DNA of 64,000 nucleotides, from contig JBGAPZ010000018.1 of the NCBI GenBank assembly GCA_044220975.1, positions 1 through 64,000 on the forward strand, written 5' to 3'. How positions within the stretch are numbered: the stretch's first letter is position 1; each line of letters begins with the position of its first letter. Positions 62,336-64,000 of the stretch are shown in pieces. The stretch comes from SZUA-430 sp044220975. Lineage in GTDB: Bacteria > Pseudomonadota > Alphaproteobacteria > Micropepsales > Micropepsaceae. Position numbers and translations under genes: made by a program. The notes below the pieces were generated by a model that saw only the letters and a list, made by a program, of their open reading frames with translations, made no database searches and was not told the DNA's origin.

Positions 62336-63100
62336 ATGACGTCCGAGACAGAAAAGCCGTGGTGGAGTTCGAACGCAGCGGTCGAGACCTATAAGACGCT
62401 GGGTATCGCGGCGTTCTTTTTCTTGTTCATGCCGACGTTGCTGTTTCAACCGTTCCGCATTCCGTCGAGTTCGATGGAAGGCACGCTTGAGGTTGGCGAC
62501 TACCTGTTCGTCTCAAAGTTCACCTACGGCTATTCGCAGTATTCGTTTCCGTTCTTCACGCCGGTCGCGTTTGCGGGCCGCGTGATGGATAAGCCGGCCG
62601 AGCGCGGCGACGTCGTCGTGTTCCGTCTGCCGCAAGATCCGACGCAGGACTACATCAAGCGCGTCATCGGCGTTGCGGGTGACCGCGTGCAGATGATCGG
62701 CGGTGTGCTGCACGTCAATGGCGAGGCAGCGAAACTTGAGAAGATCGATGATCGCGTCGAGATCGGCGAAGACGGTAGCGAGCAACATGTGGCGCGCTAC
62801 TACGAGACGCTGCCAGGTGGCGTGAAGCACGTCGTGCTCGACCGTATTCAAGACGCTCAATATGACGACACCGAAGAGTTCGTCGTCCCGCCGGGCCACT
62901 ATTTCATGATGGGCGACAATCGCGACAATTCGAACGACAGCCGCGTGCCGTATTCGGGTGTGGGCTTCGTGCCGGAGCAGAACCTGGTTGGCCGCGCAGA
63001 AGTCGTGTTCTTCTCGCATGATGGCTCGGCGCAGCTTTGGGAAGTTTGGAAGTGGCCATTCGCGATTCGCTATAGCCGCCTCTTCAGCATGATCGGCTGA
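62336..63100 (+). CDS. lepB: Signal peptidase I
   Basis: The protein has 254 residues with one N-terminal membrane span (GIAAFFFLFMPTLLF). All boxes are intact: catalytic Ser in RIPSSSMEGTLEVGDYLFV, box C ERGDVVVFRLPQDP, catalytic Lys in DYIKRVIGVAGD and box E MMGDNRDNSNDSR. The start is ATG 62336 after GGGAA. A second copy follows after 16 bases. Confidence 0.95.
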   Translation: MTSETEKPWWSSNAAVETYKTLGIAAFFFLFMPTLLFQPFRIPSSSMEGTLEVGDYLFVSKFTYGYSQYSFPFFTPVAFAGRVMDKPAERGDVVVFRLPQDPTQDYIKRVIGVAGDRVQMIGGVLHVNGEAAKLEKIDDRVEIGEDGSEQHVARYYETLPGGVKHVVLDRIQDAQYDDTEEFVVPPGHYFMMGDNRDNSNDSRVPYSGVGFVPEQNLVGRAEVVFFSHDGSAQLWEVWKWPFAIRYSRLFSMIG

Positions 63101-63116
63101 GCGTCATTCCGGGCCG

Positions 63117-63851
63117 ATGAGTGAAAGGGAACTCATGGACGGCCGGGGGTGGCGGTCATCTTGGATTTTCGAGGCGCTGAAGACGGTCGTCTACGCGCTT
63201 CTGATCGCGCTTGGCATCAAGACGTTTCTGTTTCAGCCGTTCAACATTCCGTCGAGCTCGATGGAAGAGACACTGCTCGTCGGCGACTACCTGTTCGTGT
63301 CGAAGTTTGCCTACGGCTATTCGAACTACTCATTGCCGCTCGATGTGAATGCGTTCCAAGGGCGCGTGTGGTCGGCCGAGCCCGAGCGCCCGTGGGAGGA
63401 CTACATCAAACGCGTGGTCGGATTGCCCGGCGACCGCATCCAGATGATCGACGGCGTGCTGCACATCAACGGCTCGCCGTGCAAGCTTGAACGCGTCGAT
63501 GATTTCGTCGATGTCACGCCCTACGGCGAACGGCGTGTGGCGCGCTATCGCGAAACGTTGCCGAACGGCGTGCAGCACTTCATTTTGGACAGCGAACCCG
63601 ACAAGCCCGGCGCGGATAACACACAGGAATTCGTTGTCCCCAAAGGCCACTACTTTATGATGGGCGACAACCGCGACAATTCGAACGACAGCCGCATCCC
63701 GGACAGCGGCGTCGGGTTTGTTCCAGCAGAAAACCTCGTCGGCCGGGCCGACATCATCTTTTTCTCGACTGATGGCAGTGCACAAATCTTCGAAGTCTGG
63801 AAATGGCCGTGGGCGTTCCGCTACGGGCGTTTCTTCCACACCATCGACTAG
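63117..63851 (+). CDS. Signal peptidase I, second copy, missing box C
   Basis: The protein has 244 residues, very similar to the preceding lepB, with membrane span, catalytic Ser (NIPSSSMEETLLVGDYLFV), catalytic Lys (DYIKRVVGLPGD) and box E (GDNRDNSNDSR). Box C is absent: GRVWSAEPERPWEDYIKRV runs straight from the Glu-Arg to the Lys region, where the first copy has 14 residues between ER and DYIK. Relative to copy 1 the net loss is 11 residues (33 bases), in frame. Activity is doubtful. The initiation region of rnc overlaps its end. Confidence 0.85.
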   Translation: MSERELMDGRGWRSSWIFEALKTVVYALLIALGIKTFLFQPFNIPSSSMEETLLVGDYLFVSKFAYGYSNYSLPLDVNAFQGRVWSAEPERPWEDYIKRVVGLPGDRIQMIDGVLHINGSPCKLERVDDFVDVTPYGERRVARYRETLPNGVQHFILDSEPDKPGADNTQEFVVPKGHYFMMGDNRDNSNDSRIPDSGVGFVPAENLVGRADIIFFSTDGSAQIFEVWKWPWAFRYGRFFHTID

Positions 63852-64000
63852 TAAAGCCCGCAAGAGCGATGGGAAGGCGCGGGGCGCGCGCTTCGGCCAC
63901 CGTTTTAAGGACGGCGCGTTGCTGACGCGCGCCTTGACGCATTCGAGTGCCGGCGGCCTCGACAACGAGCGCCTTGAATTCTTGGGCGACCGGGTGCTTG
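63778..64000 (+). CDS. rnc: Ribonuclease III, N-terminal part (runs off the window)
   Basis: In the frame starting with GTG 63778, the sequence reaches ARFGHRFKDGALLTRALTHS, SAGGLDN and ERLEFLGDRVL at the right edge, the RNase III signature including the first active-site carboxylates. No ATG, GTG or TTG lies between 63778 and the conserved part, so the start is either this GTG, inside the second lepB, or the 5' end is damaged. The N-terminal extension of about 38 residues is longer than usual. Gene order lepB-rnc is typical. Confidence 0.85.
   Translation, partial: MHKSSKSGNGRGRSATGVSSTPSTSKARKSDGKARGARFGHRFKDGALLTRALTHSSAGGLDNERLEFLGDRVL

Noticed and set aside
1..64000. CRISPR arrays, insertion sequences, integrases, rRNA and tRNA genes
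   Set aside because: I read through the intergenic regions and found no regular repeats, transposase-like frames or cloverleaf/T-loop signatures. A dedicated tRNA scan could still find one I missed.

Overview
The window is a gene-dense, high-GC stretch of an alphaproteobacterial chromosome. The class is supported by the mipZ, divK and pleD cell-cycle genes, alphaproteobacterial forms of slt, DUF3572, dinB (N-terminal zinc ribbon) and topA, a single long RelA/SpoT homologue, two phasins, and the order rsh-pyrE-pdxJ-acpS-lepB-rnc. I cannot name the order or genus. I saw no rRNA, tRNA, CRISPR array, insertion sequence or prophage. Almost everything is core chromosome. Many genes are packed with 4-bp ATGA-type overlaps.

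Layout. 1-3.4 kb: the 3' end of putA, mipZ, an interrupted D,D-carboxypeptidase/SPOR gene, and a phasin with its own promoter and terminator. 3.5-7.4 kb: an interrupted DUF1499 gene, then clpS-clpA and a secreted protein. 7.4-13.6 kb: HIT, acyltransferase, RidA, aguA-aguB (agmatine to putrescine), dinB, HAD and DUF3572. 13.8-15.8 kb: divK-pleD and rpmG. 15.8-25.3 kb: MFS, Nudix, SPFH, ornithine decarboxylase with a structured leader, rnr and topA. 25.5-32.3 kb: dprA, a tiny membrane-protein gene behind an FNR/FixK-type box, plsY, an inactive-looking dihydroorotase, pyrB, two transporters and ruvX. 32.3-43.7 kb: gatCAB, a Cys-repeat protein, a Sel1 protein, a crotonase-fold protein, slt, dapA, smpB, a molybdoenzyme and a phosphodiester glycosidase. 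43.7-49.1 kb: exporter, serine hydrolase, phosphodiesterase, uracil-DNA glycosylase, VOC and SDR. 49.2-54.4 kb: a lipid-storage locus (phasin, hydrolase, wax-ester synthase/DGAT, TetR, second hydrolase). 54.5-57.2 kb: two paired amidohydrolases. 57.3-64 kb: folK, rpoZ, rsh, pyrE, pdxJ, acpS, two lepB genes and the start of rnc.

How the genes work together. Polyamine supply has two routes here, agmatine deiminase plus N-carbamoylputrescine amidase, and ornithine decarboxylase. Carbon and lipid storage is represented by the two phasins, the wax-ester synthase and its hydrolases. Asymmetric division is represented by MipZ, DivK and PleD. Protein quality control is represented by ClpS/ClpA, SmpB and Rsh.

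The strongest leads are: (1) the ornithine decarboxylase leader, which holds an 8-codon arginine-rich upstream ORF and two mutually exclusive hairpins next to the Shine-Dalgarno; (2) a 34-residue membrane protein gene at 26651-26755 with an ideal ribosome binding site and an anaerobox-like site 57 bp upstream; (3) a membrane-anchored protein with a duplicated 27-residue Cys-framed motif; (4) active/inactive enzyme pairs or solo pseudoenzymes (dihydroorotase-like, amidohydrolases). At least six genes or gene parts look damaged: dacC twice, DUF1499, slt, pdxJ and the second lepB. Several of these genes are normally essential or important, so the damage may be sequence or assembly error rather than true decay.
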